A program made the position numbers and the translations under genes. This document shows, one piece after another, positions 24,828-34,410 of a stretch of 64,000 nt of DNA. Below the pieces are notes generated by a model. The model worked only from the letters and a program-made list of their open reading frames with translations. It had not been told where the DNA came from and did no database searches. Position 1 is the stretch's first letter, and each line of letters starts with the position of its first letter. This DNA comes from Amycolatopsis sp. CA-128772. Its GTDB lineage: Bacteria; Actinomycetota; Actinomycetes; Mycobacteriales; Pseudonocardiaceae. Where the stretch lies: NCBI RefSeq assembly GCF_002904295.1, contig NZ_PPHG01000040.1:49215-113214 (forward strand). The letters run 5' to 3'.

Positions 24828-24878
24828 GAGAACGTTCGTTCTCCGGCACTGCCGCTAGACTAGAGAACGATCATTCTC
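24828..24878. promoter_or_regulatory. Two TetR operators between DUF1348 and tetR
   Basis: Two 16-bp inverted repeats, GAGAACGTTCGTTCTC at 24828-24843 and GAGAACGATCATTCTC at 24863-24878, have identical outer arms (GAGAACG/TTCTC) and centres 35 bp apart. They cover the promoter zone of both divergent genes. The pattern is that of an autoregulated TetR repressor. Confidence 0.8.
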
Positions 24879-24897
24879 AGCGCCAGGAGCAGGTGAC

Positions 24898-25431
24898 ATG
24901 GATTCCACGGAGGCGACCGACCGGCTGCTGGAGGCCGCCGAAGACCTCTTCTACGCCCACGGCGTGCAGGCGGTCGGGATGGACGCCGTGCGCGAACGCT
25001 CCGGCGTCTCGCTCAAGCGGCTCTACCAGTGCTTCCCGGCGAAGCACGACCTGGTCGAGGCCTACCTGCTCCGCCGGGACGAACGCTGGCGCCGCTCGTT
25101 GCGCGAATTCGTCCACGCCCGCGGCGACGACCCCCTGGCCGTGTTCGCCTGGCTGCGGAACTGGTTCGCCGAGCCGGGCTTCCGCGGCTGCGCCTTCATC
25201 AACTCTTTCGGCGAGTTCGGCGAGCCCGCGCCGGGCATCGCCGCCGCGATCCGCAAGCACAAGGACGAAGTCCGGGCCTACCTGCGCAGCCTGCTGCCGG
25301 GCCGGGAAGTTGCCGATCAGTTGTTCGCGCTCGTCGAGGGCGCGACCGTGCTCGCCGCGATCACCGGCGACCCCGGCGAAGCCGACACGGCCCGCGAAGC
25401 CGCGAAGGTGCTGCTGGCCGCTCAGGGGTAG
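24898..25431 (+). CDS. TetR-family transcriptional regulator
   Basis: 177 residues. The N-terminal TetR helix-turn-helix is AAEDLFYAHGVQAVGMDAVRE with recognition region GVSLKRLYQCFPAKHDLVEAYL. The C-terminal ligand domain contains WFAEPGFRGCAFINSFGEFG, typical of the YxaF/LmrA-like subgroup that senses small aromatic or electrophilic compounds. CAGGAGCAGG precedes the ATG. Two matching palindromes upstream indicate autoregulation and control of the divergent DUF1348 gene. Confidence 0.92.
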   Translation: MDSTEATDRLLEAAEDLFYAHGVQAVGMDAVRERSGVSLKRLYQCFPAKHDLVEAYLLRRDERWRRSLREFVHARGDDPLAVFAWLRNWFAEPGFRGCAFINSFGEFGEPAPGIAAAIRKHKDEVRAYLRSLLPGREVADQLFALVEGATVLAAITGDPGEADTAREAAKVLLAAQG

Positions 25432-25494
25432 AGCGTCAGCCCGGGGTCGAGCCCGACCTCCGCCAGCTGGGCGAGGCTCAGCGGCGGCGACGGC

Positions 25495-26108
25495 ATGTCC
25501 GGCGCATCCCCTGGTTCTTTCGGCCGGCTGGTCGGCTACGGCTACGGCGACGCCGCCGGACGGCCGCGCACGGCAGAGCCGGCCGCCGTGGACACCGGTT
25601 CGGTGGGCCTCTCGAAGGACGGCGTCGCGATTCCCGTACCCCGGGCGAGCCGGGCCTGGCCCGGATCCCGGTGCCGGACGCCGGCGGCGCGTACCGGCTC
25701 ACCGCGGACGTCCACCGGCACACCGCCTGGTGGCCACTGTGGACGGACGTGTCGGCGGAGTGGGGCTTCCGCTCGTCGGCCGCCGCGGACGGCCGGGCGC
25801 TCCCGCTGCTCACCGCCCGGTTCGACCCGGCGGTCGACCTCCGCAACCGCGCACCGGGCGGCCGGCTCTTCACGTTCCCGGCGTTCGTCGAGCGGCAAGG
25901 CGGCGGGACCAGCAGCAAGCTCGCCGTCGAGACGTCCGCCGACGACGGGCGCACCTGGCCGCCCGCGGTCACCCTGCGGACCGGGGACCACTGGACGGTC
26001 GTGGTGCGGAACCCGGCGAGCGGTTTCGTCTCGCTGCGGGCCAAGGCGTCGGACGACGACGGGAACACCGTGCAGCAGACGGTGATCCGGGCGTACGCGA
26101 TCTCCTGA
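25495..26108 (+). pseudogene. Remnant of S8 (subtilisin-like) serine protease, C-terminal part, frameshifted
   Basis: Two reading frames joined at about 25640 give the C-terminal region of the large actinobacterial S8 proteases. The first frame reads GYGYGDAAGRPR and GLSKDGVAI, the second TPGEPGLARIPVPDAGGAYRL, then LPLLTARFDPAVDLRN, SADDGRTWPP and the family-typical ending VQQTVIRAYAIS. The catalytic domain (Asp, His, Ser) is absent, so about the last 190 residues survive with one frame change. No start signal was found. The fragment directly follows the tetR gene, which is itself intact. Confidence 0.7.
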
Positions 26109-26122
26109 CGCGGAAAAATGAA

Positions 26123-26161
26123 CCGGTCCCGGTGACGGGGAGCCGCCGTCACCGGGACCGG
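26123..26161. terminator. Strong hairpin upstream of converging aceB end
   Basis: Perfect 16-bp arms (CCGGTCCCGGTGACGG and complement) around a 7-nt loop, 15 bp after the protease remnant stop. Two smaller hairpins follow toward aceB, so three stem-loops lie in 125 bp. Confidence 0.8.
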
Positions 26162-26193
26162 TCCGGACCCACACCATCCCAACGGTGTGGAAT

Positions 26194-26225
26194 CCGGCCG
26201 CCCCTCGTCAGGTAGGGGCGGCCGG
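26194..26225 (-). terminator. Terminator of aceB
   Basis: Arms CCGGCCGCCCCT and complement (12 bp) around 8 nt, starting 8 bp after the aceB stop on the minus strand. A further 7-bp stem, CCACACC/GGTGTGG, lies at about 26170-26190. Confidence 0.75.
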
Positions 26226-26232
26226 GGCCCTG

Positions 26233-27840
<1,608 letters not shown>

Positions 27841-27875
27841 GGGGTGCCTCCACGAGCTGGGAAGAAGGGGAAGGA

Positions 27876-27917
27876 CGCGGCCCGGCGGACGGAGGGGGTT
27901 GCCGCCGCCGGGCCGCG
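27876..27917 (-). terminator. Hairpin between aceA and aceB
   Basis: Perfect 13-bp arms (CGCGGCCCGGCGG and complement) enclose a 16-nt loop, 8 bp after the aceA stop and 36 bp before the aceB start. No T-run follows. It can act as a terminator or as an intercistronic stabiliser or attenuator that sets the aceA:aceB ratio. Confidence 0.65.
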
Positions 27918-27924
27918 GCCGGGA

Positions 27925-29205
27925 TCAGTGGAACTGGGCTTCTTCGGTGGAGCCCTTGAGCGCGGTGGTCGAGCTCTCCGGGTTCAGCGCCGTGGCGACG
28001 TTGTCGAAGTAGCCGGTGCCGACCTCGCGCTGGTGCTTGGTGGCGGTGTAGCCGCGGCTCTCCGAAGCGAACTCGCGCTCCTGCAGGTCGACGTAGGCGG
28101 TCATGCCTTCGCGGGCGTAGCCGTGCGCCAGGTCGAACATCGAGTAGTTCAGGGCGTGGAAACCGGCCAGGGTGATGAACTGGAACTTGTAACCCATGTG
28201 GCCGAGCTCGCGCTGAAACTTCGCGATCGTGGCGTCGTCCAGGTGCTTCTTCCAGTTGAACGACGGCGAGCAGTTGTAGGCCAGCATCTGGTCTGGGAAC
28301 TTCGCCTTGATCGCCTCGGCGTACTTGCGCGCCACTTCCAGGTCCGGCTCGGAGGTCTCCATCCAGAGCAGGTCGGCGTACTGGCTGTAGGCCAGGCCGC
28401 GCTCGATGCAGGGCTCGATGCCGTTGCGGACCTCGTAGAAGCCCTCGGCGGTGCGGCCGCCGGTGAGGAACTGCTGGTCGCGCTCGTCGACGTCACTGGT
28501 CAGCAACGTCGCGGCCTGGGCGTCGGTGCGGGCGACGACCAGTGTCGGCACGTTCAGCACGTCGGACGCGAGACGGGCGGCGTTCAGCGTGCGCTCGTGC
28601 TGCTTGGTCGGGATCAGCACCTTGCCACCGAGGTGACCGCACTTCTTCTCGGACGCGAGCTGGTCTTCCCAGTGCACGCCCGCGGCGCCGGCCGCGATCA
28701 TGCCCTTCATCAGCTCGAACGCGTTGAGCGGGCCACCGAAGCCGGCCTCGGCGTCGGCGACGATCGGGGCGAACCAGTCGATGTCCGTATTGCCCTCGGC
28801 CCAGTTGATCTGGTCCGCGCGGCCCAGCGCGTTGTTGATGCGGCGGACCACGGCCGGCACCGAGTTGGCCGGGTAGAGGCTCTGGTCCGGGTAGGTCTGG
28901 CCGGACAGGTTGGCGTCGGCCGCGACCTGCCAGCCGGACAGGTAGATGGCCTGCAGGCCCGCGCGGACCTGCTGGACGGCCTGGTTGCCGGTGAGCGCGC
29001 CCAGCGCGTGGATGTAGTCCTCGGTGTGCAGCAGGTCCCACAGCTTCTCCGCGCCGCGGCGGGCCAGGGTGTGCTCCTCGACGACACTGCCGCGCAACTT
29101 GATCACGTCTTCGGCCGAGTAGGAGCGCTGCACGCCCGCCCAGCGGGGGTCGTTCGCCCACTGCGCCGCCAGCTCCGCGGCCGCCTGCTTGGCCTGTTCC
29201 GTCAT
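27925..29205 (-). CDS. aceA: isocitrate lyase
   Basis: 426 residues, class I isocitrate lyase that splits isocitrate to succinate and glyoxylate. The catalytic loop KKCGHLGGKVL is intact, as are WFAPIVADAEAGFGG, VHWEDQLASEKKCGH (same loop), NCSPSFNWKKHL and FQFITLAGFHALNYSMFDLA. ATG 29205 matches the family start (MTEQAKQAAAELA). The gene diverges from a RamB-type regulator. The 228-bp intergenic region contains repeated TTGCGAAGTTTGCGA-like elements, consistent with acetate/carbon-source control. Confidence 0.97.
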   Translation of the reverse strand: MTEQAKQAAAELAAQWANDPRWAGVQRSYSAEDVIKLRGSVVEEHTLARRGAEKLWDLLHTEDYIHALGALTGNQAVQQVRAGLQAIYLSGWQVAADANLSGQTYPDQSLYPANSVPAVVRRINNALGRADQINWAEGNTDIDWFAPIVADAEAGFGGPLNAFELMKGMIAAGAAGVHWEDQLASEKKCGHLGGKVLIPTKQHERTLNAARLASDVLNVPTLVVARTDAQAATLLTSDVDERDQQFLTGGRTAEGFYEVRNGIEPCIERGLAYSQYADLLWMETSEPDLEVARKYAEAIKAKFPDQMLAYNCSPSFNWKKHLDDATIAKFQRELGHMGYKFQFITLAGFHALNYSMFDLAHGYAREGMTAYVDLQEREFASESRGYTATKHQREVGTGYFDNVATALNPESSTTALKGSTEEAQFH

Positions 29206-29219
29206 CGGTACTCCCGGTG

Positions 29220-29343
29220 TTGCGAAGTTTGCGATTGCTCGCCTTGCTTGGCCTGACCCTGACACGCCAGCGAAAACGCGGTCCAGTTATCCAATTTGCC
29301 AATTTGTGCGAAGGGTACGTACGCTCCTTGCAAAGGTTGCGAA
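29220..29343. promoter_or_regulatory. RamB-like boxes in the aceA-ramB divergent promoter
   Basis: TTGCGAAGTTTGCGATTGC starts at 29220 and TTGCAAAGGTTGCGAA covers 29328-29343; a further GTTCGCAAG lies just beyond. The corynebacterial RamB consensus is, as I recall it, (A)(A/G)AACTTTGCAAA. The reverse of the second site, AACCTTTGCAA, is close to it. The first lies 15 bp upstream of the aceA start and the second about 90 bp upstream of ramB. Confidence 0.6.
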
Positions 29344-29433
29344 TCGCCCGGTTCGCAAGTGATCGAAAATCCGCGTTCTTGACCGTTCACGTAACCGTTC
29401 AGGACCGGAAACCTTCCGGGAAAGAGGGCGATG

Positions 29434-30867
29434 ATGGAGAAGACTTTCGCCGGCGCGCGGTTGCGCCACCTCCGCGAAAGCCGGGCGATGAGCCAGGCCG
29501 ACCTCGCCCGTGTGCTGGAGATCTCACCCAGCTACCTCAACCAGATCGAGCACAACTCGCGGCCGCTGACCGTGCCGGTGCTGCTGCGGATCACGCAGGC
29601 GTTCGGCGTCGACACCGAGTTCTTCGCCAACAACGACACGTCCCGCCTCGTCGCCGACGTCAAGGAAGCCCTGCTCGACGAGGCACTGGGCATCGACGTC
29701 ACCACGAGCGAGCTCAACGAGCTGGCCACGAACCTGCCGGCGATCGCCCAGGCGTTGGTCAAGCTGCACCGCAGCTACCGCAACGCCGTGGAGAACACCG
29801 CCGCGCTGACCATGGAAAACGGCCTGGGCCTGCACGGCAGCGCCGCCGCGTCGCTGCCGCACGAGGAGGTCCGCGACTTCTTCTACGAGCGCGAGAACTA
29901 CGTCGCCGAGCTGGACGAACGCGCCGAGAAGATGGCCGCGGACGTCCCGCTGCAGCGCGGGCAGGTGCTCGGCGCGCTGAAGGAACGCCTGTCCCAGCGC
30001 TACGGCGTCGAGGTGACCAGCGAAGGCATCGACGAAGCCGCCGGCCAGCAGCACCGCTACGAGCCGGTGACGCGGGTGCTGCGGCTGGCGCCGAGCCTGC
30101 GGGTCGGGCAGCAGGCGTTCCGGATGGCCTCGCAGATCGCGCTGCTCGAATACGACGACCTGATCACCGAGCTGGCCGACTCGTGGGCGTTCTCCGGCCC
30201 GGCCGCCCGTTCCCTGGCCCGGGTCGGCCTGGCGAACTACTTCGCCGGGGCGCTGATCCTCCCCTATGGACCGTTCCTGGCCGCCGCCGAGCGGTTCCGC
30301 TACGACATCGAGCGGTTGTGCGACCACTACGGCGTCGGTTTCGAGACGGTCTGCCACCGGCTGTCCACGCTGCAGCGGCCCAAGCAGCGCGGGGTGCCGT
30401 TCTCGTTCGTGCGGGTCGACCGGGCCGGGAACATGTCCAAGCGGCAGTCCGCGGCCGGGTTCCACTTCTCCCGCGTCGGCGGCGCGTGTCCGCTGTGGAA
30501 CATCTACGAGGCGTTCACCCAGCCGGGCAAGATCCTCACCCAGATCGCCACCCTGCCCGACGGCAAGAGCTACTTCTGGATCGCGCGCACGGTGTCGCGC
30601 AACATCGGCGGCTACGGCAGCCCGGGCAAGACGTTCACCGTCGGCCTCGGCTGCGAACTGCGCCACGCCGGGCGGCTGATCTATTCGACCGGCCTCGACC
30701 TGGACGAGCCGGCCGCCGCGACGCCGATCGGGATGGGCTGCAAAGTCTGCGAACGCCCGGCGTGCTCGCAGCGCGCCTTCCCGACGATCGGCAAACAGCT
30801 GACCGTGGACGAGAACACGAGCACCTTCGTCCCGTACCCGGCGGTGCCGAAGGGATCCGAGGGGTAA
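29434..30867 (+). CDS. ramB: RamB-type XRE/short-chain-acyl regulator of acetate metabolism
   Basis: 477 residues. An N-terminal Xre helix-turn-helix (LRHLRESRAMSQADLARVLEISPSYLNQIE) is followed by an ImmA/IrrE-like central domain (EYDDLITELADSWAFSG, then ANYFAGALILPYGPFLAAAERFRYDIERL, where the HExxH peptidase motif is absent) and the C-terminal DUF2083/ScfR region GCKVCERPACSQRAFP with three cysteines. RamB represses aceA, aceB and acetate genes in Corynebacterium and M. tuberculosis. Divergence from aceA with matching boxes supports the assignment. ATG 29434 has AGAGGG at 5 nt; ATG 29431 is the alternative. Confidence 0.92.
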   Translation: MEKTFAGARLRHLRESRAMSQADLARVLEISPSYLNQIEHNSRPLTVPVLLRITQAFGVDTEFFANNDTSRLVADVKEALLDEALGIDVTTSELNELATNLPAIAQALVKLHRSYRNAVENTAALTMENGLGLHGSAAASLPHEEVRDFFYERENYVAELDERAEKMAADVPLQRGQVLGALKERLSQRYGVEVTSEGIDEAAGQQHRYEPVTRVLRLAPSLRVGQQAFRMASQIALLEYDDLITELADSWAFSGPAARSLARVGLANYFAGALILPYGPFLAAAERFRYDIERLCDHYGVGFETVCHRLSTLQRPKQRGVPFSFVRVDRAGNMSKRQSAAGFHFSRVGGACPLWNIYEAFTQPGKILTQIATLPDGKSYFWIARTVSRNIGGYGSPGKTFTVGLGCELRHAGRLIYSTGLDLDEPAAATPIGMGCKVCERPACSQRAFPTIGKQLTVDENTSTFVPYPAVPKGSEG

Positions 30868-30909
30868 CGGCGTGCCGGGCACCGGCGACGTCCCCGGCAG
30901 GGGGTCGCC

Positions 30910-31260
30910 ATGGCCGAACGGGTCCGGACGGGCTGCAGCAACTGCAAGCGGTGCACCAACTCGGCGATCGCCGAGCTCGGCCGCCGGCAGGGGAAGTTCT
31001 GGGCGAACGTCGCGACGGCGGGCGGCGTCGCGGTCGTGCAGGCGTTCACGCCCGGTTGCCGGGCGTGCGGGCACAAGCTGAGCCTCCACGACCGCGGTGG
31101 CGAGAGCCGCGGCAACGCCTACCCCGCGCCGGTGAGCGTCCGGACGTCCGCGCCCCAGGCACCCCCGCCCGGCTGGTACGCCCACGAGAGCACACCCGGC
31201 GTCCTGCGGTGGTGGGACGGGACCCGCTGGACCGGGCACACGCAGGCGCCGCCGCGCTGA
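30910..31260 (+). CDS. zinc-ribbon protein with C-terminal DUF2510 domain
   Basis: 116 residues, two parts. The first half has two cysteine knuckles, CSNCKRC (actually C-x2-C-x2-C) and CRACGHK, separated by about 35 residues, which could bind zinc. The C-terminal 30 residues match DUF2510 (PPGWYAHESTPGVLRWWDGTRWTGHTQ), a short Trp-rich module usually attached to actinobacterial membrane proteins. No membrane segment is present here. It follows ramB by 42 bp and could be co-transcribed. Function unknown. Confidence 0.75.
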   Translation: MAERVRTGCSNCKRCTNSAIAELGRRQGKFWANVATAGGVAVVQAFTPGCRACGHKLSLHDRGGESRGNAYPAPVSVRTSAPQAPPPGWYAHESTPGVLRWWDGTRWTGHTQAPPR

Positions 31261-31327
31261 TCGGCCGGCCACGGCACCCGGAGGCCCGGGAGGCCGGCCG
31301 GGACGCCCGAGTCGTAGATTCATCGGG

Positions 31328-32584
31328 GTGCACGACATCGACACGGTGACCGCGGCGACCATCGAACAGGCCGCCGAGCGGCTGGCCGGGGTGGTGACCC
31401 GGACGCCGCTGGAGCCGAGCGCGCGGCTGTCCGCCCGGGTCGACGCGCAGGTCTGGGTGAAGCGCGAAGACCTGCAGACGGTCCGGTCGTACAAGATCCG
31501 CGGCGCCTACAACTTCATCGTCCAGCTCGACGAGGCGACCCGCGCCCTCGGCGTCGTCTGCGCCAGCGCGGGCAACCACGCCCAGGGTGTCGCGTACGCG
31601 TGCCGCCGGCTCGGCGCCAACGGCCGCGTGTACGTCCCGGGCACCACGCCGCGGCAGAAGCGCGAACGCATCGCGACACTCGGCGGTGCGCACATCGAGG
31701 TCGTCGTGGTCGGCGAAACCTACGAAGACGCCTTCGCCGCGGCCAACGAGGACGCCCAGCGCACCGGCGCGACACTGGTCCCGGCGTTCGACGACGTCCG
31801 CACCGTCGCCGGCCAGGGCACGGTCGCGCGGGAAGTGATCGAGCAACTGGGGTTCGTGCCCGACGTCGTGGTCGTGCCGGTCGGCGGCGGCGGGCTCCTC
31901 GCCGGGGTCGGCAGCTGGCTGCGCGAGCGCCACCCGGACGTCCGGATCGTCGGCGTCGAACCCGCGGGCGCGGCCTGCATGGCCGCGGCCCTCACGGCCG
32001 GTCACCCGGTGCGGCTGCCGGAGCTCGACTCGTTCGTCGACGGCGCCGCCGTCCGCGAAGCCGGCGCGGTCACCTACCCGCTGATCCGCGAGAGCGGCGC
32101 CGAGCTGACCGCGGTCGCCGAGGGCGCGGTGTGCACCGAGATGCTGGCGATGTACCAGTCCGACGGCATCATCGCCGAGCCCGCGGGTGCGCTCGCCGCG
32201 GCGGCGCTCGGCTCGGTGGTCCGGGTGACGCCCGGGCAGACGGTCGTGGTCCTGGTCTCCGGCGGCAACAACGACGTCAGCCGGTACAGCGAGATCCTCG
32301 AACGCTCACTGATGCACGAGGAACTGAAGCACTACTTCCTCGTCGGGTTCCCGCAGGAGCCGGGCGCGCTGCGGCGGTTCCTCGAGCAGGTCCTCGGCCC
32401 CGAGGACGACATCACCCGCTTCGAGTACGTCAAGCGCACCAACCGCGAGCTGGGCCCGGCGCTGGTCGGCATCGAGATAGCCCGCTCGGCCGACCTCCCG
32501 GGCCTGCTGGCGCGGATGGACGCGAGCCCGTTGCAGGTGGAACGGATCGAGCCGGGCAGCCCCCTGTTCCACTTCCTGCTCTGA
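31328..32584 (+). CDS. ilvA: threonine ammonia-lyase, biosynthetic type
   Basis: 418 residues. The PLP lysine lies in VRSYKIRGAYNF, the substrate loop is CASAGNHAQGVAYA, and the phosphate-binding glycine loop is PVGGGGLLAGVGSW. The shorter C-terminal regulatory domain (KHYFLVGFPQEPGALRRFLEQ) is a single ACT-like module, as in the actinobacterial IlvA involved in isoleucine synthesis with feedback control. Start GTG 31328 follows TAGATT by 7 nt, a leaderless arrangement. The next gene begins 20 bp later. Confidence 0.93.
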   Translation: MHDIDTVTAATIEQAAERLAGVVTRTPLEPSARLSARVDAQVWVKREDLQTVRSYKIRGAYNFIVQLDEATRALGVVCASAGNHAQGVAYACRRLGANGRVYVPGTTPRQKRERIATLGGAHIEVVVVGETYEDAFAAANEDAQRTGATLVPAFDDVRTVAGQGTVAREVIEQLGFVPDVVVVPVGGGGLLAGVGSWLRERHPDVRIVGVEPAGAACMAAALTAGHPVRLPELDSFVDGAAVREAGAVTYPLIRESGAELTAVAEGAVCTEMLAMYQSDGIIAEPAGALAAAALGSVVRVTPGQTVVVLVSGGNNDVSRYSEILERSLMHEELKHYFLVGFPQEPGALRRFLEQVLGPEDDITRFEYVKRTNRELGPALVGIEIARSADLPGLLARMDASPLQVERIEPGSPLFHFLL

Positions 32585-32604
32585 GGCCGTGGTCCACTAG
32601 GCGG

Positions 32605-33174
32605 ATGGTGAAGGTCGACGGTGTCCGCAGTGTCGAGGCGTTGCGCGAAAAGGTCCACGAGGGTGCGGAGCCCGAGTACCTGCTGTTCTACGGGCACACG
32701 CCCTCGAAGTCCGGGCGGGTGACGGCGAGCTGCCTGAGCCAGTGGTGGCTCGACCCGTTCGAGGCCGGCGGCGTGCGGTATCCGACGGCCGAGCACTACA
32801 TGATGGCCGGCAAGGCGGCGCTCTTCGGCGACCACGAGAAGGCCGAGCTGATCCGGACCACGCCCGACCCGAAGGCGGCGAAGGTGCTCGGCCGCGAGGT
32901 CGCCGGGTTCGACGCGGACACCTGGGAACGGCACCGGTTCGACATCGTGGTCGACGGCAACCTGGCCAAGTTCGGCGCCCACCGCGACCTGCGCCGGTTC
33001 CTGCTCGGGACCGGCGACAAGGTGCTCGTCGAGGCGTCCAAGAAGGACCTCGTCTGGGGCAGCGGCCTCGCCCGCGAGGAGAAGAACGCGACCAAGCCGG
33101 ACTACTGGCGCGGGCTGAACCTGCTCGGCTTCGCGCTGATGGAGGTCCGCGACCAGCTGCGGGCCCGCGTCTGA
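32605..33174 (+). CDS. NADAR domain protein (YbiA-like)
   Basis: 189 residues covering one complete NADAR/YbiA domain. Motifs include LLFYGHT, ASCLSQWWLDPFEAGGVRYPTAEHYMMAGKAALFGD read in adjoining blocks, RHRFDIVVDGNLAKF, GSGLAREEKNATKPDYWRGLNLLGFALM. NADAR proteins act as N-glycosidases on riboflavin intermediates or as ADP-ribosyl hydrolases that reverse ADP-ribosylation of DNA. No DarT-like toxin is adjacent, so a housekeeping or orphan role is more likely than a toxin-antitoxin pair. Probably read through from ilvA. Confidence 0.9.
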   Translation: MVKVDGVRSVEALREKVHEGAEPEYLLFYGHTPSKSGRVTASCLSQWWLDPFEAGGVRYPTAEHYMMAGKAALFGDHEKAELIRTTPDPKAAKVLGREVAGFDADTWERHRFDIVVDGNLAKFGAHRDLRRFLLGTGDKVLVEASKKDLVWGSGLAREEKNATKPDYWRGLNLLGFALMEVRDQLRARV

Positions 33175-33180
33175 CGCAGG

Positions 33181-33558
33181 TCAGCCGCCCGGGCATTCGT
33201 TGCCGCCGCCGCTGTGCTCGACGCAGTGGCGTGGTCCCGGTGGCGGCGGCGGGCGGTGGCGGACGTCGCCGGCCCAGTTCAGGGCCGCGACGACCGCGGC
33301 GAGGGCGAGGCAGCTCCCGAAGAACCACGTCCACCCGCGCCGCCGCGTGGTCGCCGCGGCGACCACGCCCACCAGCGGCAGCCCGGCGCCGAGCCAGGCC
33401 GCCCAGGTCAGGTAGCCGTCGCCCGCGTGCGAGCTGGTGCCGAACACCGGCGTGTTCGCGAGCGCGCCCTGCAGCACCAGGAACGGGACGGCGACCAGCC
33501 ACCCCACCGCGGCCAGCGCGAGCAGGGCGGACACAGCGGCTCCCCGAGCTTCCCCCAT
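33181..33558 (-). CDS. small actinobacterial membrane protein
   Basis: 125 residues. Three hydrophobic segments are visible (AAVSALLALAAVGWLVAVPFL, YLTWAAWLGAGLPLVGVVAA, TWFFGSCLALAAVVAALNWA), followed by a proline-rich tail (RHRPPPPPGPRHC) with two cysteines near the end. Similar proteins are common and uncharacterised in streptomycetes and Amycolatopsis. It converges on the NADAR gene, 6 bp apart. No function assigned. Confidence 0.75.
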   Translation of the reverse strand: MGEARGAAVSALLALAAVGWLVAVPFLVLQGALANTPVFGTSSHAGDGYLTWAAWLGAGLPLVGVVAAATTRRRGWTWFFGSCLALAAVVAALNWAGDVRHRPPPPPGPRHCVEHSGGGNECPGG

Positions 33559-33602
33559 GCGTCCACCATGCCCGGGCGACCGGCCGCGCGGCCTGAGTAG
33601 TT

Positions 33603-34358
33603 CTACTGCTCGCCGAGGGTTTTCTGCAGGGCCTTGTTCGCCTTGCGGGCCATGTCCGCGACGGCCTCGCGGCGCGCGGCGTCGGCGGCGTAGTCCTCTT
33701 CGCGGTTGCGGACCACCCGGGCCGGCGCGCCGACCGCGATCGAGTAGTCCGGGATGTCACCACGGACGACCGCGTGCGCGCCCAGCACGCTGCCGCGGCC
33801 GATGCGGGTGCCCTTCAGGACGCTGACCTTGGTGCCGAGCCAGGTGTCCGGGCCGATCCGGACCGGGGACTTGACGATGCCCTGGTCCTTGATCGGCACG
33901 TGGATGTCCGAAATGACGTGATCGAAGTCACAGATGTAGACCCAGTCGGCGACCAGGGTGGCCGCGCCGAGCTCGATGTCGAGGTAGCAGTTGATCACGT
34001 TCTGGCGGCCGAACACGGACTTGTCGCCGATCCGCAGCGAGCCCTCGTGGCAGCGGATGGCGTTGCCGTCGCCGATGTGCACCCAGCGGCCGATCTCCAG
34101 CCGCCCGTAGCCGGGCCGGCAGTGGATCTCGACGTCCTTCCCGAGGAACAGCATCCCCCGCAGGATGATGTGCGGGTTGGCGAGCCGGAACTTGAGCAGC
34201 CGGTAGTACCGGACCAGGTACCAGGGCGTGTACGCGCGGTTGCGCAGCACCCAGCGCAGCGAGTCGGCGGTCAGGAACTTGGCCTGCCGCGGGTCCTGCC
34301 GGGCGCGGCGCCAGGCCCGCACCCGCGACAGCGCGGGCGCACCCCACATCGACGTCAT
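33603..34358 (-). CDS. left-handed beta-helix acyltransferase (Rv3034c-type)
   Basis: 251 residues. The hexapeptide repeats of a left-handed beta-helix run from about residue 85 to 215 (GRLEIGRWVHIGDGNAIRC, RIGDKSVFGRQNVINC, VRIGPDTWLGTKVSVLKGTRIGRG, VLGAHAVVRGDIPDYSIAVGAPA). Such proteins are acyl-CoA-dependent O-acetyltransferases. Its match to M. tuberculosis Rv3034c, linked to the MGLP genes and reported as an MGLP acetyltransferase, together with the synteny, suggests sugar-backbone acetylation. ATG 34358 is used, with ATG 34349 also possible. It diverges from the nucleoside hydrolase. Confidence 0.87.
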   Translation of the reverse strand: MTSMWGAPALSRVRAWRRARQDPRQAKFLTADSLRWVLRNRAYTPWYLVRYYRLLKFRLANPHIILRGMLFLGKDVEIHCRPGYGRLEIGRWVHIGDGNAIRCHEGSLRIGDKSVFGRQNVINCYLDIELGAATLVADWVYICDFDHVISDIHVPIKDQGIVKSPVRIGPDTWLGTKVSVLKGTRIGRGSVLGAHAVVRGDIPDYSIAVGAPARVVRNREEDYAADAARREAVADMARKANKALQKTLGEQ

Positions 34359-34410
34359 GCGAGTGACCGTAACCTGTGTGCGGGACGGGTTCGCAGGCAA
34401 GGGGAGCTGG

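Noticed and set aside
25425..25499. 24-codon minus-strand ORF (ends GLTLYP)
   Set aside because: It could be the tail of a lost gene, but it has no convincing ribosome site and no recognised family.
32605..33174. NADAR protein as antitoxin of a DarT-type system
   Set aside because: No ADP-ribosyltransferase gene lies nearby; neighbours are ilvA and a small membrane protein.
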